A DNA stretch of 27,386 nucleotides from JBMNQI01 sp050944055. Its GTDB lineage: Bacteria; Bacillota; Clostridia; Oscillospirales; Oscillospiraceae. The stretch spans positions 1-27,386 of the forward strand of contig JBMNQI010000032.1 in assembly GCA_050944055.1 (NCBI GenBank). Direction: 5' to 3'. Of this stretch, positions 25,555-27,386 are shown in pieces. Position numbers and translations under genes: made by a program. The notes beneath the pieces were generated by a model that saw only the letters and a program-made list of their open reading frames with translations, was not told where the DNA came from and made no database searches. Numbering within the stretch: the first letter of the stretch is position 1; every line of letters begins with the position of its first letter.

Positions 25555-27012
25555 CTATTTCGCTTTCAGGTATTCATCGCATGCCTGCGCGGCTTTGCGC
25601 CCCTCGGCGATCGCCCAGACTACGAGGCTCTGGCCGCGCCTGGCGTCGCCCGCGGCGAACACGCCCTCTTCGCTTGTCTGAAACCTTCCCTCCGCGGCCT
25701 TTATGTTGCCTCTTAAGTCGCGCTCCAGCGAGAGCTTCTCTATTATACGGTCCTCCGGCCCCACAAAGCCCATCGCGATTAAAACAAGCTGCGCGGGCCA
25801 TAACTTCTCGGTGCCCGGTATCTCCTTCATTGACCCGGAGCTCCAGTCGACGCTTATGGTGTGCAGCGCTTTAACATTGCCGTCCTCACCGGATTCTATT
25901 TTCTTCGTCGTCAGGCAGAAGTTCCTCGGGTCTTTGCCGAAAAGCTCGATCGCCTCCTCCTGGCCGTAATCCGTTTTAAACAGCCTCGGCCATTCCGGCC
26001 ACTCGTTGCCCGGGCCGCGCTCATTCGGCGAAGCGGGAAGAATCTCAAACTGGACGACGCTGCGGCATTTCTGGCGTATGGCCGAGGCGACGCAGTCCGT
26101 GCCGGTATCGCCGCCGCCTATTATTATGACGTCCTTCCCGCGCGCAGAGATGTTTTTGCCGTCTGTAAAATTTGAATCCAAAAGGCTTTTAGTATTCGCG
26201 GAGAGATATTCGACCGCGAAGTGCACGCCGGAGCAGTTTCGCCCTTCGACACTGAGGTCGCGGGGCTTTTTCGAGCCGATGCATAGCACGACCGCGTCGA
26301 AATCCTTCTTAAGCGCGGCGGCGGGCAAATCTTCGCCCACCTCGACGCCGGTCCGGAAAATAACTCCCTCCTCTTCCATGAGGGAAATACGGCGCAGCAC
26401 CACGGATTTTTCCAGCTTCATGTTGGGTATCCCGTACATGAGCAGGCCGCCCGGACGGTCGTCCCTCTCGAATACCGTCACGCTGTGACCGAGCCTGTTG
26501 AGCAAATCGGCGCAGGCGAGGCCGGACGGGCCCGAACCCACGACCGCCACCTTTTTCCCCGTCCGCGTCCGGGGAGGGCGCGGCTTAACCCAGCCGCTGC
26601 TGAACGCGTGCTCGATTATCGCGCGCTCGTTGTCCTTTGTCGAAACCGCCTCGTCGTTCAGCCCCAGCGTGCACGAGCCCTCGCACAGCGCCGGGCAGAC
26701 CCTCGATGTAAACTCGGGAAAGCTGTTTGTCTTTATGAGCCGTTTATAGGCCTTTTCATAGAGGCCGAGGTACAACAGCCCGTTCCACTCGGGAATGAAA
26801 TTGTTTAGCGGGCAGCCCGAGGGCGATTTGTTTATGACAATACCCATCTGGCAGAAGGCGGTTCCGCAGTCCATGCACCGCGCGCCCTGCTCGCGCCGCT
26901 TATCTGCGGGAATAGCGGCGTGAAGCTCCTTCCAGTCGCGTATCCGCTCCGCCACCGGCCTTTCCGGAGCCTTCTCTCTCCTGTATTCAAGAAATCCGTT
27001 TGGTTTTCCCAT
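25555..27012 (-). CDS. gltD: Glutamate synthase, small (beta) subunit
   Basis: This is the NAD(P)H-oxidising subunit of glutamate synthase, passing electrons to the large subunit to make glutamate from glutamine and 2-oxoglutarate. The 485-residue protein has the N-terminal Cys-rich region (CMDCGTAFC near 46, a following CPLNN, and CPALCEGSC near 106). The FAD motif VVGSGPSGLA is near 155 and the second nucleotide motif IIGGGDTGTD is near 295. The C-terminal AAGDARRGQSLVVWAI segment is typical of the family. The start is certain: AGGAGG precedes it and overlaps the gltB stop region, 11 bp upstream. Confidence 0.96.
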   Translation of the reverse strand: MGKPNGFLEYRREKAPERPVAERIRDWKELHAAIPADKRREQGARCMDCGTAFCQMGIVINKSPSGCPLNNFIPEWNGLLYLGLYEKAYKRLIKTNSFPEFTSRVCPALCEGSCTLGLNDEAVSTKDNERAIIEHAFSSGWVKPRPPRTRTGKKVAVVGSGPSGLACADLLNRLGHSVTVFERDDRPGGLLMYGIPNMKLEKSVVLRRISLMEEEGVIFRTGVEVGEDLPAAALKKDFDAVVLCIGSKKPRDLSVEGRNCSGVHFAVEYLSANTKSLLDSNFTDGKNISARGKDVIIIGGGDTGTDCVASAIRQKCRSVVQFEILPASPNERGPGNEWPEWPRLFKTDYGQEEAIELFGKDPRNFCLTTKKIESGEDGNVKALHTISVDWSSGSMKEIPGTEKLWPAQLVLIAMGFVGPEDRIIEKLSLERDLRGNIKAAEGRFQTSEEGVFAAGDARRGQSLVVWAIAEGRKAAQACDEYLKAK

Positions 27013-27023
27013 GAGTCCGCCTC

Positions 27024-27386
27024 CTAATTCCCGCTCAGCCGGGAAAGCGACCGGTTGTTCGCTTCAAATGCGATCATCATTGCCTCTTCTCCCGTGTAGC
27101 CCGTTCTATAAGCGTCGTTTAACGCCTCCATCATGCATTTATAGTCGTGCGGTATAACGCGCACAAAGCGCGCGAGGGATTCTTCCCAGTTGCGAAGCAG
27201 ATTTTCGGCTTTTTTGCTCCCCGTGTGCCGAAGATGTTTCTCCAGCATCATCTTCAGCTCCTCTTCCTCTTCCCCCGGGACATTTTCAAGCCCAACCATC
27301 TCGGTATTGCAGCGTTGCGGGAAGCTGCCGTCCTCGTCGTACACGTATGCGATCCCGCCCGACATTCCGGCCGCGAAGTTCCTGCC
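27024..27386 (-). CDS. gltB: Glutamate synthase, large (alpha) subunit, C-terminal end only
   Basis: The last 120 residues of the large subunit are visible; the frame is open to the window edge. The first codons read GRNFAAGMSGGIAYVYDEDG, the conserved GXGXG-domain segment, followed by the helical tail with RCNTEMV and HLRHTGS. The glutaminase and FMN domains lie outside the window. gltD follows after 11 bp, the usual gltBD operon order. Confidence 0.95.
   Translation of the reverse strand, partial: GRNFAAGMSGGIAYVYDEDGSFPQRCNTEMVGLENVPGEEEEELKMMLEKHLRHTGSKKAENLLRNWEESLARFVRVIPHDYKCMMEALNDAYRTGYTGEEAMMIAFEANNRSLSRLSGN

Overview
The window looks like a chromosome segment of a mid-GC anaerobic Firmicute, probably a Clostridia/Oscillospiraceae-type gut organism. 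This rests on gene families: RNase J, a GdpP-type c-di-AMP phosphodiesterase, the gdpP-rplI-dnaB order, the tilS-hpt-ftsH order, QueH, and oxygen-sensitive flavin/iron-sulfur enzymes. No rRNA, tRNA, CRISPR array, insertion sequence or phage gene was seen. Gene names come from reading motifs in translations, not from a database search.

Left part (1-12852) is an accessory redox island. A flavodoxin-ferredoxin protein (EFR1-like, cut by the window edge) on the plus strand converges on six minus-strand genes. In transcription order these are lipoprotein SBP2, Old Yellow Enzyme-type reductase OYE2, lipoprotein SBP1, flavoproteins FAD1 and FAD2, and reductase OYE1. The two binding proteins are paralogues, and so are the two OYE enzymes. 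Hairpins after SBP2, SBP1, FAD2 and OYE1 divide the island into probable subunits. I infer uptake of a small substrate followed by cytosolic reduction or dehydrogenation of carbon-carbon double bonds. The substrate is unknown, and no permease, ATPase, CoA ligase or regulator lies in the window. Both OYE paralogues lack the usual active-site tyrosine.

Middle part (13200-20816) is a tightly packed minus-strand housekeeping run, gdpP-rplI-dnaB-tilS-hpt-ftsH. It joins two gene groups that are separate in Bacillus subtilis. It has a good extended -10 promoter before gdpP and a GC-rich hairpin after ftsH. gdpP and ftsH both appear to start with TTG.

Right part (20817-27386) holds a sugar nucleotidyltransferase fused to a degenerate phosphosugar mutase (plus strand), queH (minus), rnj encoding RNase J (plus) with a structured leader and a strong terminator, and gltD plus the 3' end of gltB (minus), the glutamate synthase pair.

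The strongest candidate for something undescribed is the left island: paired SBP and OYE genes around two adjacent dehydrogenase-like flavoproteins next to a flavodoxin-ferredoxin electron carrier.
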